64,000 nucleotides of DNA from Ashinkailepas kermadecensis (taxonomy: Eukaryota; Arthropoda; Thecostraca; Neolepadidae), in NCBI GenBank assembly GCA_034440615.1, contig JAOTOM010004324.1, positions 186,001 to 250,000 of the forward strand, read 5' to 3'. Below the pieces are notes generated by a model, which saw only the letters and a list, made by a program, of their open reading frames with translations, ran no database searches and was not told where the DNA came from. Below are positions 1 through 12,699 of the stretch, piece by piece (the stretch's first letter is position 1; each line of letters starts with the position of its first letter). The position numbers and the translations under genes were made by a program.

Positions 1-735
1 AGTGGTCAGTCGGAAAAAGTCGGTCGGAGTGAGTCAGTCAGTTGGAGTCGTGAATCGAGGTCAGAGAGTGATTCGACGGAATCGTTCGGAAGTCGGTCAG
101 AGAACTCTTGAGTGCAGTGACCGTGCAACTGTGGCTGGCTAAACATTGCATTTCGTTCACGGCGTGTCGGCCCGGCCCCCACTGCCAGACGGCAGAAGCG
201 AAACTGACATCGAGGTCGGCACGGCTCGGAGGAAACCCGCCCAGCGTCCGCAGAAGACGACTCCTAAACTACTCCGGACCACAGCCAGAAGGCACCCCTC
301 CCCACCAGACAGCAGAAGGCGACTCCACGACCAGACCACTCCAACGACCGCGACAGGCAGACGACCGCAGACACCAAAACGACGTGAGACTTGAACAAAC
401 AAACCCACTTCACTGCGGCCTGTTGATACAGACGGACCAGACTCTGGCCGCCTACACAGACCGCGGCCCGCCCAAGGCACGACTCGAGGCTCTGATCGGG
501 CCCACTACAAGACAGACAAGAGATCAATACAAACTACAACTCCGAGACGAAGATCAGACGACCAGACAGAAGACAAGACAATCTGCGACTGCCCCAAGAT
601 CGAAGACAATCAAGCCACCAGACAGCCTCCCCTGCCAGATGTACCGGGCCAGACACCGCCCCGGATCCTCGCCGCCCTGCAGAAGCAAAAGTCTCCCCTC
701 TGCATTGATCGATGAGAAGATATTGAAACACTAAC
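1..735. other. Unassigned GC-rich region with a 208-codon open frame
   Basis: An open frame runs 108-734 on the plus strand and is rich in Arg, Thr, Pro and Gln without a recognisable domain. The DNA has loosely repeated CAGAAGRCGACTC-like motifs (about 190, 252, 313) and AGTCGGTCGGAGTGAGTCAG-type repeats at 1-110, so the openness may come from composition. It could be an end of a mobile element or untranslated sequence; no function is proposed. Confidence 0.2.
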
Positions 736-1217
736 TAAGTGCTGGAAAACATGTTATCATTTAAAACACAGCTTTCTGCAAGTCAATAATTCCTCTAATT
801 GCGGGCGAACACCACAATTGTTGTTAGGTTTTGGTTGTTCGGTTGGGGCTACAGTTGTTGAGTGTTGGTGCAAATGACATGCACGTTCCCATTACACCAG
901 TTGGTTTAAAGACATCGTTAACCTTTCGACATGCAGCATTGTGTCAGTGTCGCACCGTGTTATTTCGGGTCACACCACTGAGGTCAAAGAGGCACTTGTC
1001 ATAAGCAAAAATGCACTTCACTGCTGCCGGAGTGTCGCTTTCCATCCACGGCTTAGTTACTTAATTTATTTGCGTATCCGAAAATCCGTGCCCTTCACAA
1101 TGCATCGCGCGCGACGGTGTGTGACATAGGACGTGGGCTTGCCAACATGGGTGTGGCGGATGCTCCATTTCCCCCCCCCCCCTTCCGTCACTGCTGAAGC
1201 GTGCTGTTGGTCCGGCT
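736..1217. other. Unique sequence, nothing recognised
   Basis: AT-moderate sequence with no coding signal, leading into the large minisatellite. A C10 run lies at about 1172-1181. Confidence 0.5.
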
Positions 1218-4200
1218 GTGCCACCACACAGCACCACGGCCGGTACCGCCACCACACAGCACCACGGCCGGTACCACCACCACACAACACCACGGTCGGT
1301 ACCGCCACCACACAGAACCACGGCCGGTATCGCCACCACACAACACCACGGCCGGTACCGCCACCACACAACACCACGGCCGGTACTGCCACCACACAGC
1401 ACCACGGCCGGTACCGCCACCACACAAACCACGGCCGGTACCGCCACCACACCACCACGGCCGGTACCGCCACCACACAGCACCACGGCCGGTACCGCCA
1501 CCACACAACACCGGGCGGTACCGCCACCACAACACCACGGCCGGTACCGCCATCACACAACACCACGGCCGGTGCCGCCACCCACAACACCACGGCGGTA
1601 CCGCCACCACATACCATCGGTACCGCCACCACACAGCACCACGGCCGGTACCGCCACCACGCACCACTGCCGGTACCGCCACCACACAACACCACGGCCG
1701 GTACCGCCACCACACGCACCACGCCGGTACCGCCACCCACAACACACGGGCGGTACCGCCACCACATACCATCGTTACCGCCACCACACAGCACCACGGC
1801 CGGTACCGCCACCACACAGTACCACGGCCGTACCGCCACCACACACACCACGGCCGGTATCGCCACCACACAACACCACGGCCGGTACCGCCACCACACA
1901 GCACCACGGCCGGTACCCACCACAAAGCACCACGGCCGGTACCGCCACCACACAACACCACGACCGGTACCGCCACCATACAGCACCACGGCCGGTATCG
2001 CCACCACACAACACCACGGCCGGTACCGCCACCACACAGAACCCCGGCCGGTATCGCCACCACACAACACCACGGCCGGACCGCCACACACAACACCACG
2101 GCCGGTGCCGCCACCACACACCGTCGGTGCCGCCACCACACACCGTCGGTACCGCCACCACACACGTCGGTACCGCCACCACACAACACTACCGCCACCA
2201 CACAACACCACGACCGGTACCGCCACCATACAGCACCACGGCCGGTATCGCCACCAACAACACCACGGCCGGTACCGCCACCATACAGAACCACGGCGGT
2301 ATCGCCACCACACAACACCACGGCCGGTACCGCCACCACACAGAACCACGGCCGGTGCCGCCACCACACAACACCACGGCCGGTGCCGCCACCACACACC
2401 GTCGGTACCGCCACCACACACCGTCGGTACCGCCACACACACCGTCGGTACCGCCACACACACCGTCGGTACCGCCACACACACCGTCGGTGCCGCCACA
2501 CACACGTCGGTACCGCCACCACAACACCACGGCCGGTGCTGCCACCACACACCGTCGGTACCGCCACCACACAACACCACGGCCGGTGCCGCCACCACAC
2601 ACCGTCGGTACCGACCACACACCGTCGGTACCGCCACCACAACCGTCGGTGCCGCCACCACACACCGTCGGTGCCGCCACACACACCGTCGGTGCCGCCA
2701 CCACACACCGTCGGTACCGCCACCACACACCGTCGGTGCCGCCACACACACCGTCGGTACCGCCACCACACACCGTCGTACCGCCACCACACACGTCGGT
2801 ACCGCCACCACACACCGTCGGTACCGCCACCACACACCGTCGGTGCCGCCACCACACACCGTCGGTGCCGCCACCACACACCGTCGGTGCCGCCACCACA
2901 CACCGTCGGTGCCGCCACCACACACCGTCGGTACCGCCACCACACACCGTCGGTGCCGCCACCACACACCGTCGGTGCCGCCACCACACACCGTCGGTAC
3001 CGCCACCACACACCGTCGGTACCGCCACCACACAACACCACGGCCGGTGCCGCCACCACACACCGTCGGTACCGCCACCACACACCGTCGGTACCGCCAC
3101 CACACACCGTCGGTACCGCCACCACACACCGTCGGTCTGCCACCACACACCGTCGGTACCGCCACCACACAACACCACGGCCGGTGCCGCCACCACACCG
3201 TCGGTACCGCCACCACACACCGTCGGTACCGCCACCCACACCGTCGGTACCGCACCAACCGTCGGTACCGCCACCACACACCGTCGGTGCCGCCACCACA
3301 CACCGTCGGTACCGCCACCACACAACACCACGGCCGGCTGCCACCACACACCGTCGGTACCGCCACACACAACACCACGGCCGATGCCGCCACCACACAC
3401 CGTCGGTACCGCCACCACACACCGTCGGTACCGCCACCACACACCGTCGGTGCCGCCACCACACACCGTCGGTGCCGCCACCCCACCGTCGGTGCCGCCA
3501 CCACACACCGTCGGTCCGCCACCACACACCGTCGGTGCCGCCACCACACACCGTCGGTACCGCCACCACACACCGTCGGTCCGCCACCACACACCGTCGG
3601 TCCGCCACCCCCGTCGGTGCCGCCACCACACACCGTCGGTGCCGCCACCACACACCGTCGGTGCCGCCACCACACACCGTCGGTGCCGCCACCACACACC
3701 GTCGGTACCGCCACCACACACCGTCGGTGCCGCCACCACACACCGTCGGTGCCGCCACCACACACCGTCGGTACCGCCACCACACACCGTCGGTACCGCC
3801 ACCACACAACACCACGGCCGGTACCGCCACCACACACCGTCGGTGCCGCCACCACACACCGTCGGTACCGCCACCACACACCGTCGGTACCGCCACCACA
3901 CACCGTCGGTACCGCCACCACACACCGTCGGTACCGCCACCACACACCGTCGGTACCGCCACCACACACCGTCGGTACCGCCACCACACACCGTCGGTAC
4001 CGCCACCACACACCGTCGGTGCCGCCACCACACACCGTCGGTACCGCCACCACACACCGTCGGTGCCGCCACCACACACCGTCGGTACCGCCACACACAC
4101 CGTCGGTGCCGCCACCACACACGTCGGTGCCGCCACCACACACCGTCGGTGCCATGCCGCCACCACACCGTCGGTCCCCACACCGTCGGTACCGCCACCA

Positions 4201-4992
4201 CACACCGTCGGTGCCGCCACCACACACCGTCGGTGCCGCCACCACACACCGTCGGTACCGCCACCACACACCGTCGGTACCGCCACCCACACAGTCGGTC
4301 CACCACGCCCCACACACCGTCGGTGCCGCCACCACACACCGTCGGTACCGCCACCACACACCGTCGGTACCGCCACCACACACCGTCGGTACCGCCACCA
4401 CACACCGTCGGTACCGCCACCACACACCGTCGGTACCGCCACCAACAACACCACGGCCGGTGCCGCCACCACACACCGTCGGTACCGCCACCACACACCG
4501 TCGGTACGCCACCACACACCGTCGGTACCGCCACCACACACCGTCGGTACCGCCACCACACACCGTCGGTACCGCCACCACACACCGTCGGTGCCGCCCA
4601 CACACCGTCGGTACCGCCACCACACACCGTCGGTGCCGCCACCACACACCGTCGGTGCCACCACACACCGTCGGTACCGCCACCACACACCGTCGGTCCA
4701 CCACACACCGTCGGTACCGCCACCACACAACACCACGGCCGGTGCCGCCACCACACACCGTCGGTACCGCCACCACACACCGTCGGTACCGCCACCACAC
4801 ACCGTCGGTACCGCCACCACACACCGTCGGTACCGCCACCACACACCGTCGGTACCGCCACCACACACCGTCGGTACCGCCACCACACACCGTCGGTGCC
4901 GCCACCACACACCGTCGGTACCGCCACCACACACCGTCGGTGCCGCCACCACACACCGTCGGTACCGCCACCACACACCGTCGGTACCGCCA
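1218..4992. repeat. 3.8-kb minisatellite with 28-bp and 22-bp unit types
   Basis: The 28-bp unit has the core CACCACGGCCGGTACCGCCA; the 22-bp unit has CACCGTCGGTACCGCCACCA and lacks about six bases (AACACC) of the longer one. The left end (1218-2100) is mainly the 28-bp type with many small deletions; from about 2600 the 22-bp type dominates with isolated 28-bp units (for example near 3035, 3170, 3325, 3370, 3805, 4445, 4730). GGTACC and GGTGCC alternate as a variant code along the array. Both unit lengths leave remainder 1 on division by 3 and lack stop codons, which explains open frames of 900-1400 codons in several frames. Confidence 0.97.
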
Positions 4993-5480
4993 GCCACCTC
5001 ACACGCCATGCCGACAGCGCAGTGCAACTCTGGCCGTCTGCCGGGACCCGTCAGCGCCGGTCCTCGGTTCCAACCGGGCAGCTGCCGCCGCGCGGTCGAT
5101 TAATTCGTGGCCGTCTCAAACTTCCCGGCCTCCGCGCGCCCACCGATTAATCTGCGGTGCCTTGCATGGTCACGAGCCAGGCGAGCGTGCAGGCTGGTCA
5201 TCAGAAACTTGGAGTTCGGCTGGTGCGAAATCGCCGCTTTGTCGGCGCCTGTGCGGTGCGGGTGTGCGCCGCGTCCCCGGGGAGCATCCGCGGTCCGCGC
5301 GGGACGACGGCAGCGTGACGGTGATTTGCGCGCCAACGTTCGCACAGCGCGCTCCGCCACCGACTCGGCCTGCTCCGACGGTAACCATGACGTGTGAGGG
5401 GCGGTAGCCCTGGCGTGTGCTCTGAAGCGGCGGCGAGAATGTCAAAGGACTTGGAATAATGGCTGTGCAACTACAGCCTT
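4993..5480. other. CpG-rich unique island next to the minisatellite
   Basis: Dense CpG sequence (about 5000-5400) with two CGATTAAT motifs (about 5096 and 5144). Possible promoter or enhancer, or an unrecognised exon; no conserved protein motif was recognised. Confidence 0.3.
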
Positions 5481-7449
5481 CACGGGCAGACCACGCCGAA
5501 CGTCTCCATGCCATGCTGGCCTGTGCCTTCCCTGCAAGCGAACACAAGCGGACTTATTTTCATATGTTATACTTTAAACTAAACTTCTTTTAACTTCCAC
5601 CGAATGTGCAGATTATGCTAATAGTTGTAATTCACCTGATGCGGCAGCGCCGCGCGTTCACGGGCGCTGTCCAGAGGGTGGAATTCTCCTCATCCGAGAT
5701 AATGATCACTGCTGATGAACGGCTACTCCGGAACATGATGAGGTCGACGCACCTCATCAGCGAGGAGTGCGGCCGATGGTGCGGTCTCCTGCGATGGAGT
5801 TGACCGCAGCGGCAGCCAAGCGATCTGACCTCTGGGTGCCCCTATGCTGACCTGAGCCTCTGGGGCGGCCACGTATGCTCAGAGCTCATCGTTGCTTCAT
5901 CAGTGGCTTCCTACGCCTGAGCCGGGCCGGCCGGTGGAAGCGTCGCAGCGGAAGATGTGTAGGTGTGCTCATGTGTGTTCATGTGAGTGTGTGTCCAGTT
6001 TGTGTGCGTGTGCATAGGTGTGCAGTCAGGGCTGAATAGCGTATGCACTGCTAATCATTCGACATTTATGAATGGCAGTTTGGGCGTCAGAAATATCACA
6101 GGATCGAACTCGAATTCAGAATTCGATTGACAGTTTGTGGCGGCGCGCGGGCCGATGCGGCACGCCAGCGTGTCGTGGAGCACAGCTGGCGCTCCTATGT
6201 CAGTGTCGCCTCGGCCAGACACCTGCTCGTAAAGACAACCAATTTGCGGGTCATGTGACTAAGGAAGTTTTACTGTCGTCCCCATCCCGGGTTACGATGC
6301 TTCGGGCGTTGGTCCACATTGTCATACCTCACATAGCGTGTCGCCACGTTTGGAGCGCATAGCGTTTGCGGGCATGTTACGATATCACAATGGATAAGAG
6401 GAGCACAGCGAGAGCACCTCCTTTGATGGTGATGTGCTATGTCGCATTGCACCTTTCCTCGAAACCATTGCAATGTCGTTGTAAATTTTACTGCATCGAA
6501 GGCCTCGACGTGGCCCATTTCATGTCCATACCAAAGGACCGAAATGATCTCTCCTGGAGCCGAAAGCAGACTTCCCGGATGTGTCGAGAATCATCAGTTG
6601 ATCTCTTTGGGAAGGAAACGTCAATACAGTTTTCGGGACTTCACTTCCATGGCAGACAGCACTGGGCCTCCATATTCGTCCTGCATCCCGCGGTGGTCAA
6701 AGGAGTCCGCGACCACCGAAAAGCTTCGGACACGGCTATTTCTACATCCATGTAGAAATAGAAGTGCAAATCAATTAGGAGATCATGCTTGCTTGAGATG
6801 AAGCGTGAGACAAATGGTGGAGAAGTATCGTGCAGCGCGTACTTTGCACATACCATAGGGACGTCACCTCCTACGACTTTTGAACGAAATGAAGGGTGCA
6901 CAGAAGAAAAACGCAAACTGGTAGGAACTTATTAGTACTGGTTTTTTTTTCAACTAACAGCGAATTTGTGGATAAATAATCATATATATATATATATGTA
7001 TGTATGGTTGTGTATTCACGTTACTTTTTGCTCGAACGTGTTTGACTTATGTTCCAAAATCCGGCATATATGTGATTCAGACTCAGATTATGAATATTCA
7101 TAGCAGCTTTCAAGTTAGCAATTGTTTTAATAACTTGAGAGTGGGTGTACCAAATGTCCAATGACGGTCGCAGCATTGTAAGAAATTGCGAATTGCATGT
7201 CGTCACCGCAGCATTTGTGGTTAATATATAGCAAGCATCCACGACCTTTGCCACCAGTTGTCAGAGTTTGCCGCCAGTTGTCAAGGTGGAAACACATCGC
7301 TGTGGAGCTCCTGCTTTTCTAGATAAGTCGCTACCAGTATACCAGGCTTAACTGTGGATAGGTATTTAGCAATTACTTCTGTGCATATATTTGCATAGCT
7401 TTATCTCATAAGTTTCTTTTTTGGCAAGCTGATTATAATATTTATATCT
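5481..7449. other. Unique sequence, no gene recognised
   Basis: No coding or RNA gene signal. Contains a short hairpin at 6737-6760 and a small TA run near 6973-6996. The right end runs into the retrotransposon leader. Confidence 0.45.
6737..6760. repeat. Short perfect hairpin
   Basis: Arms TATTTCTACAT and ATGTAGAAATA (11 bp) flank CC. Confidence 0.6.
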
Positions 7450-7736
7450 AGAGACGCTGCCCAGCGCCATTTTGTCCATTCTGTCTGTCTTTGTCTAGTG
7501 TGTCAGTGCTTTCAGCTACTTATAAAATTTTTGGCAGATATTCAGCGAGTGATTTCTTCTTTCTTTAAAACCACTGTCAACTTTCTGCACAGTGATTACC
7601 TTGTAAGTGCTGCATAGTTAGGAACTAGCATATATCTAAGCTTTGTCGGTTATTTTGCTCTGCTCTGTTATTTGGTAAATAATTTTGGAGCAAGGTATTT
7701 GTCAATTTCAATCTAGAATAAGCTGCAGCCTTTAGG

Positions 7737-8693
7737 ATGGTTAACACCAGGATGCAGGCACTAGAGGATGAGGTTAGGGCCCTTAAGGCAGAGCTTTCCA
7801 AGCTCAAAGCTTCCCTTGCTTCAAAGGGCAGGCCAGAACGTAAGGGGCAGTCTGTAGCAGGGGCATCCTATGCCCAGGTGGTCACAGGCCACCAGGTAAC
7901 TGTAGCTTCCCCTGCTGTGGAGGTGGCAGGGAGATCTGAAGAGATAAGTGTTCCTAGTGAACAGAATATTTCTAGTAGCTCACAGGAGGGGCAGTGGTTT
8001 AAAGTCAAGGGGTGGAGGATTTGGAGGCGTGAGCCTAAGCAAGGGGGCAGTGAGTGGCAGGTGGTAGGTGGTAGGAGTGGGAAAAAACCTAGCGAAGCAG
8101 CTCAACAGACAGGAGTAGTAACAACATCCAACAGGTTCCAGGCATTGGAGGACTGCCCCCAGGATAGTGATAGTGATAGTGATAGCAGCAAGGAGAAAGT
8201 GCTAGTCGTAGGAGACTCTCGTGTGCGGCATTTGGATAGGGTATTCTGTAAAGGTCGGAAAGGTAGGAGGTGCATCACCAGGCCTGGTGCCAAAGTTAGA
8301 GACCTGGTCCAAGTGGTCGCACAGGCCACCAGCGAAAACCAGTTCAGTACAGTTATAGTGCAGGTAGGAGTGAACAACATAGGTCCTGCTAGGAGTGAGG
8401 AGCTGATGCAGGACTACAGGGCCCTTCTGGCCACCCTGAAGCAAAGCAATAGCAGAGTTATTGTGACAGCTATTCTGCCTAGGGCTGGAGTCTCCCCTGA
8501 GTGGAGCTCTAGGGCACTGGCAGCCAATGCCAGGGTAGGTAGGCTTTGCAATGAGTTAGGTTTGACTTTTGTTGACAAGTGGTGCAGGTTTTATGGCTCA
8601 TCTGACCTCTATCAGAGGGATGGCTTGCACTTCTCTGAGAAGGGGGTGCAAGTGTTAGGCAAAGTATACGAACATGTCCTTCAGGGAAACTAG
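7737..8693 (+). CDS. Retrotransposon ORF1 protein with SGNH-hydrolase (esterase) domain
   Basis: 318 residues from an ATG at 7737 with no break. Residues about 5-30 (MQALEDEVRALKAELSKLKA) form a heptad-patterned coiled coil, expected to multimerise. A basic, Ser/Gly-rich middle includes a D/S-repeat run (DSDSDSDSS) just before the hydrolase domain. The catalytic Ser motif GDS is at residues 159-161, the GxNN block (GVNN) at 211-214 and the DGLH block at 295-298, so Ser, Asn and Asp-His of the SGNH fold are all present. In CR1-type elements such ORF1 esterases are thought to help the RNP interact with lipid or nucleic acid; substrate unknown. It ends eight bases before the open frame of ORF2. 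The intact frame contrasts with the broken ORF2. Confidence 0.85.
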   Translation: MVNTRMQALEDEVRALKAELSKLKASLASKGRPERKGQSVAGASYAQVVTGHQVTVASPAVEVAGRSEEISVPSEQNISSSSQEGQWFKVKGWRIWRREPKQGGSEWQVVGGRSGKKPSEAAQQTGVVTTSNRFQALEDCPQDSDSDSDSSKEKVLVVGDSRVRHLDRVFCKGRKGRRCITRPGAKVRDLVQVVAQATSENQFSTVIVQVGVNNIGPARSEELMQDYRALLATLKQSNSRVIVTAILPRAGVSPEWSSRALAANARVGRLCNELGLTFVDKWCRFYGSSDLYQRDGLHFSEKGVQVLGKVYEHVLQGN

Positions 8694-8701
8694 ATAATGG
8701 G

Positions 8702-11700
8702 GTGGGGAGGGAAGAATTGGCATTGCCATCTCAGGGATATGTCAATAGTGACAGCATAGGCAATAGAACCTCACAGTCAGCAAATAGGGGTAGCAGTAGA
8801 TCAAGGGGGCAGAGTGGTGGCTCATCCAGAGATGATAGAGCTACTCAACATAAAAAAGCCAAAGATGGTCTTGGAACTTTTGTTAAGTGTATGATGCTTA
8901 ATGCTCAGAGCATTCGATCCAAATTTGATGAGTTCAAGTGTTATGTTGCTGAGGAGAAACCAGATTTTGTTTGCATTACTGAGGCATGGGTCAGTGAGGG
9001 ATATTTTGGGGATAACTTGCAGGACTATGAGATCCAGGGATACAATATGTTTTCATGCAATAGGGGTCCAGCAGTGAAAGGGGGTGGTGTAATGCTCTAT
9101 GTGAATAGCTTATACAGTTCTCAAAAAGTAGTAGATGGGGTGAAAAATGTGTCTGTGGAGTCCATTTGGCTTGATGTTGCTGTGGGAAAAGGCAACAACA
9201 ATAAACTGAGGATAGGAGCTTTGTATCGATCAGGAACCTTGCCACATTCTCAGCAACTGGAGCTTGATAAGGTGATTTGTGAGGAAATCAGTAGAAACTT
9301 TCAGAGGAAATGCCTTATTCTTGGTGACTTTAATCTAAAAGGATATGAAAATGTTGGTGTTGGCTCCCCATCATGTAAACTGTTTAGGAAATGCCTTGAA
9401 GAGGACTTGTTCTTACACCAGTTTGTAATGGAACCAACCAGGCAGGGCTCATTCTTGGACCTTGTCTTCTCAGATTTAAGTGATTTAGTTCAAGACTTGA
9501 CTGTAGGAGAAACTCTGGGAAGAAGTGACCATAACATAGTGAGATTCAAGGCACAGGTATCAGGGACAATCAAGGATAATTTGGCAAAGATTCCAAATTT
9601 TAACAGGGCAGACTTTGCCTGCATGAGAGAGGCTTTAAGTGCCATAAAATGGGAAGAAGAATTCTTTGATTTAAATGCCTGTGAAATGTGGGAAAAGTTC
9701 AAATCCTACTTGAGGGAAATTCAGATTAGACATGTCCCCCAAAAGCAAAGGCGCAAAGAAGGGTAGGAAAGCCAGCATGGCTTACACCAGATGTGATGAA
9801 AGCAATTAAGGCTAAGAAAGGTGCATTTAGAGTATTTAAGGAGGCTTCAAATATCGTAAATCTAAGGTCGTATCAAAAATCTAGAGACGCTGTGAAGCAG
9901 AAAATCAGAGCAGCAAAGCGAGCAAAAGAATTGGATTTGGCTAGGAACTGTAATGGGGACAGTAAAAAGTTCTTTAGTTTCTACAAGCTAAGTAAAGTTT
10001 CAAGCACAATTGGTCCACTGGATGTAAATGGGACTATATTGAGTGAGGATAGTGAGATGGTTGAGGAGCTGAGCAAGCAGTTTAAATCAGTGTTTACAGT
10101 GGAGGATGTGACTAATCTGCCAACCGTGAACCACAGTTCAGTGACAGGTGATCAGATACACGATGTTGATTTCATTGATAGTGATATTGTTTTCAATTAT
10201 ATCAGAAAAATAAAGACAAACAAGGCAGCAGGACCCGATGGAATTTATGCTAGGGTATTGCGGGAAGCTGAAAAGGAAGTGGCAATTCCACTTAGCATAA
10301 TATTTTGTAGATCAGTTTCGCAAAATGAAATTCCAACAGATTGGAAAAGGGCAAATGTAGTTCCTATTTTCAAGAAAGGAGAAAGAGGGAAAGTTGAAAA
10401 CTATAGGCCAGTAAGCCTCACATCCCTAGTCTGCAAGGTACTCGAATCAATTATCAAGGATAGAATAGTTAGTTTTCTGGAAGGAAGCAAATTGATTCAA
10501 GATACTCAACATGGGTTTAGAAAAGGGCGATCGTGCCTCACAAATCTCTTGGACTTTTTTGAATTTTGCTACAGAACAATTTGATCAGGGAAATCAGGTT
10601 GATGTAGCATATCTTGACTTTAGTAAGGCCTTTGACAAGGTACCCCATAAACGGTTAATGATGCAGCTTCAGGTCCATGGTATTGCAGGTAGCATCCTAA
10701 AATGGATAGAGTTGTGGCTTTCAGATAGACAGCAGAGAGTGATGCTAAATGGTACAAAGTCATCATGGCAAAATGTTCTTAGTGGAGTCCCCCAGGGGTC
10801 GGTACTGGGGCCACTATTGTTCATTATATATGTGAATAGCATTGAATGTGGCCTAAGCAGTAAGGTTTTGAAATTTGCGGATGATTTGAAGATCTTTAGG
10901 GCAATAACAGGGCAAAATGAGCAGGTTTTGCTGCAGAAAGACTTAGACGAGCTAGTGAAGTGGTCCGAAAAATGGCAAATGAAGTTTAATTTTGATAAGT
11001 GCAAAGTCATGCATGTAGGTAGGCAGCATATGAAGGCTCCATACTTGATGGGTGGCCAAGTACTATCTGTGACTCAGCAGGAGAAGGACTTAGGTGTTAT
11101 TTTGAACACAAAATTGGGGGCATCAGAACAGACCAAAGAAGCCAGGAAGAAGGCACTAAGAATGCTTGGGGCAATACAGAGGAATGTGTCATACAAAAGT
11201 GAGGAGGTCATCAGGAAGCTTTACTGTGCATATGTCAGGCCACATTTGGAATACTGTGTCCAAGCTTGGTCCCCTAGTTATGAGAAAGATTGTTGGCTTT
11301 TAGAGAGAGTACAAAAGAGGGCAACAAAAATGGTTAATGGTATAGGCAACCTGGAATATGAGGAAAGACTGAAGAAATTGAACATGTTTTCACTTAGATA
11401 TAGAAGGCTGAGAGGAGATCTCATCGAGGTTTTTAAATTTGTTCATGGTCAGGAACAGGGATATCTCAGGGAAATGTTTGAATTTAACAGAAATGATGCA
11501 ATTAGAGGTCATCAATTCAAAATTAAAGTTAATCACAGCAGGACAAGGTTAAGACAGTCTTTCTTCACCAACAGGGTAGTAGAACACTGGAACCAGCTGC
11601 CAGGAACCATTGTCAGTAGCAACACACTGAACATCTTTAAAAACGGCATAGACAATCATTATAAGAATAGGGGGATTGTTTTTCTGTATTCCAGGGAAGG

Positions 11701-11704
11701 TTGA
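8702..11704 (+). pseudogene. Retrotransposon ORF2 polyprotein (endonuclease + reverse transcriptase), two frameshifts
   Basis: Segment 8702-9766 encodes an APE-type endonuclease: LNAQSIRSK, ITEAW, GDFN (9323-9334) and SDH (9524-9532). A stop at 9764-9766 interrupts it; a second frame is open from before 9793 and reads GKPAWLTPDVMKAIKAKKGA. This frame carries reverse-transcriptase blocks NKAAGPDGI, YRPVSLTS and QHGFRKGRSC. It is lost at a run of six T (10555-10560) and resumes in another frame with YLDFSKAFDKVPH, GVPQGSVLGPLLF and the catalytic FADD (10874-10885), then the C-terminal region with RPHLEYCVQAWSP. All catalytic motifs are intact, so the lesions are small indels; the T-run one could be a sequencing error. 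No in-frame ATG is visible near 8702, so the start is uncertain. Confidence 0.82.
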
Positions 11705-11726
11705 TCGACAGGGAGGAGTGGGAGTT

Positions 11727-12100
11727 GGGAGGAGTTTGTAATTGTTGACTGTGTTATGAAATAGCAAGTGAGTCTCTTATTAAGTCTAAATGCTTTATAA
11801 CTTTATATAGGGTGTACCTAGCAGTGGATTCAGCACCTTCCTTCGGGATGTGATACTGATGAGATTGTCTATGGTAGCACAATAGGTATGATGGGAGGAG
11901 TTTGTAATTGTTGAGTGTATTATGCAATAGCAAGTGAGTCTCTTATTAAGTCTGAACGCTTTATGAATTTCTGTGGGATGTGCCTAGCAGTGGATTCGGC
12001 ACCTTCCTTCGGGATGTGATGCTGATGAGGTTGTCTATGGTGGCACGATGGGTGTGATGGGAGGAGCTTGTGATTATTGAGGGTGTTAGGCGGTAGCAAG
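11727..12100 (+). repeat. 167-bp tandem repeat in retrotransposon 3' UTR
   Basis: GGGAGGAGTTTGTAATTG recurs at 11727 and 11893, and a diverged GGGAGGAGCTTGTGATT starts at 12060. Units contain AGCAAGTGAGTCTCTTATTA and CACCTTCCTTCGGGATGTGA. About 2.3 copies, between the ORF2 stop and the 3' tail. Confidence 0.85.
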
Positions 12101-12275
12101 TGAGTGGTGTTAGATGGGCTGGGATATATAGCTTCCTAGGAACTTGGGATAAGGGATTGATTGGGGTGGGAGTATGTACATTCTAGTACCTTTTCTAGAT
12201 AGGCTTAACCCAGATGGGCCCCTGTGGCTCTTATTAAGCCTTAATACTTTATGACTTTTATGACTTTATGATTTG

Positions 12276-12699
12276 ACGTCATATGCAATACTCACGTCAA
12301 TATACTTGACTTCTCTGGGCCCGTATTGTTGAGTTCTGTCGATTTTCGCCCAAATCAACGAAGTCGGTCCGTAACTTGTTAAGCTAAGCATGGGGCAGAA
12401 CCTGTCTCCCGGACGGGTTCGCCTGGCGACCCCTACTGGGCGCACTCGCTTGACATATTGGACTTCGACGCTTCTATTCGCGAACAAGGCTTACGGGATT
12501 TAAACTTGCTTGCCTGTTGATTACGCGACCAACCGTGACCATTTAGTGTGATATATGACATTAGCAGTCGAATGCGCCGTGAAGTAATCCCGGACTTCCT
12601 TTATGAACCACACTATTTCGGAAAGTAAAACCTGGGGGGGGATACCTTTTAGTTTAAGCTGGAGGGGGCGCTGAAAAAAGTTTACGTGGGAATTTTTGA
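12276..12699. other. Unique sequence after the retrotransposon, nothing recognised
   Basis: No open frame with recognisable content. Becomes T-rich toward 12700. Confidence 0.45.

Larger units (their letters stand above)
7450..12275 (+). mobile_element. CR1-like non-LTR retrotransposon, near full length
   Basis: Order is 5' leader, ORF1 (7737-8693), ORF2 (8702-11704, frameshifted), a 3' UTR containing a 167-bp tandem repeat, and a 3' end with TTATGACTTT-type short repeats (about 12240-12272). ORF1 with an SGNH esterase domain, ORF2 with APE-type endonuclease plus FADD reverse transcriptase, and a short-repeat tail instead of poly-A are known marks of the CR1 clade. Both ends are approximate; no target-site duplication was identified for this copy. 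A second, truncated copy of the family lies at 38298-38777. GC content is lower than in the host exons. Confidence 0.85.

Noticed and set aside
1066..5407. Open frames of 900-1400 codons on both strands rich in GTDGVWWRYRR or TATTHRR repeats
   Set aside because: They exist in most frames at once because 22- and 28-bp units lack stops and cycle through frames; no domain, only repeat translation.
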